From Nitrospira sp. (lineage in GTDB: Bacteria > Nitrospirota > Thermodesulfovibrionia > Thermodesulfovibrionales > SM23-35): 13,321 nucleotides of DNA. How positions within the stretch are numbered: position 1 is the stretch's first letter; the number at the start of each line of letters is the position of its first letter. Below the pieces are notes generated by a model. That model ran no database searches. It saw nothing but the letters and a program-made list of their open reading frames with translations, and was not told where the DNA came from. The DNA lies in the NCBI GenBank assembly GCA_016873575.1, contig VGWY01000051.1:1-13321 (forward strand). The letters run 5' to 3'. Shown here in pieces: positions 13,304 to 13,321 of the stretch. Both the position numbers and the translations under genes were made by a program.

Positions 13304-13321
13304 ATGAAGAATGGTAACACA
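13304..13321 (+). CDS. Start of an unidentified gene, cut by the window edge
   Basis: Six codons (MKNGNT) follow an ATG with GGAG 7 bases upstream. The ribosome binding site is good and its context deliberate-looking, but six residues do not identify a family. The upstream hairpin and the repeat-rich surroundings make a transposase of an insertion sequence one possibility; a host gene with leader-controlled translation is another. Only the sequence to the right can decide. Confidence 0.45.

Overview
The window carries about a dozen complete bacterial genes plus the first codons of one more. They lie in two convergent blocks that meet near 6531-6555. A rightward block (427-6531) is dominated by a phosphate-uptake operon, and a leftward block (6555-12739) carries central-metabolism and housekeeping genes. 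Sec-type and lipoprotein-type signal peptides, moderate-to-low GC and repeat-rich spacers suggest a Gram-negative anaerobe-type genome. The protein style and the efp-accB-accC order are compatible with Nitrospirota (Thermodesulfovibrio-like) or a deltaproteobacterial lineage. This taxonomic guess is low confidence because no rRNA or other marker gene is present.

Left edge (1-939): a leftward PilZ-domain gene and a rightward LuxR-type regulator diverge from a short spacer. The spacer holds a plausible sigma70-type promoter for the PilZ gene, overlapped by an inverted repeat, and a TATAAT box just upstream of the regulator's ATG. Next (1187-1384) comes a 65-residue cysteine-rich small protein with a strong ribosome binding site, followed by pstS, pstC, pstA, pstB, phoU and a second phoU (1491-6531). 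Both the small gene and pstS are preceded by three hexamers spaced exactly 11 bp apart (around 1124-1151 and 1427-1454), the geometry expected of Pho boxes. The whole block therefore looks like a phosphate-starvation regulon. PstS captures phosphate, PstC/PstA form the channel, PstB drives it with ATP, and the PhoU proteins probably signal or restrain transport. pstC through the first phoU overlap by a few bases each and are probably co-translated.

Leftward block, in transcription order: elongation factor P (TTG start), accB and accC (tightly packed), then thiE, an orphan branched-chain-amino-acid-type binding lipoprotein, a nitroreductase-family flavoprotein and a 6-phosphofructokinase. efp-accB-accC is clearly one transcription unit with an extended -10 promoter at 12768-12776. 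The genes beyond accC are separated by repeat-bearing spacers, so their co-transcription is uncertain.

Spacers: many intergenic gaps contain a palindromic or repeated element, of several different kinds. The gap 12803-13303 has no gene. It contains a 14-bp tandem repeat, a two-armed repeat element related to the one between pstS and pstC, and three 32-bp tandem units. It ends in a long hairpin that would bury the ribosome binding site of a gene starting at 13304 and running off the window.

No clearly new multi-gene system is visible. The best leads are the small cysteine-rich gene with a Pho-box-like array, the hairpin-masked start at the right edge, the tandem PhoU pair, and elongation factor P with arginine at its tip.
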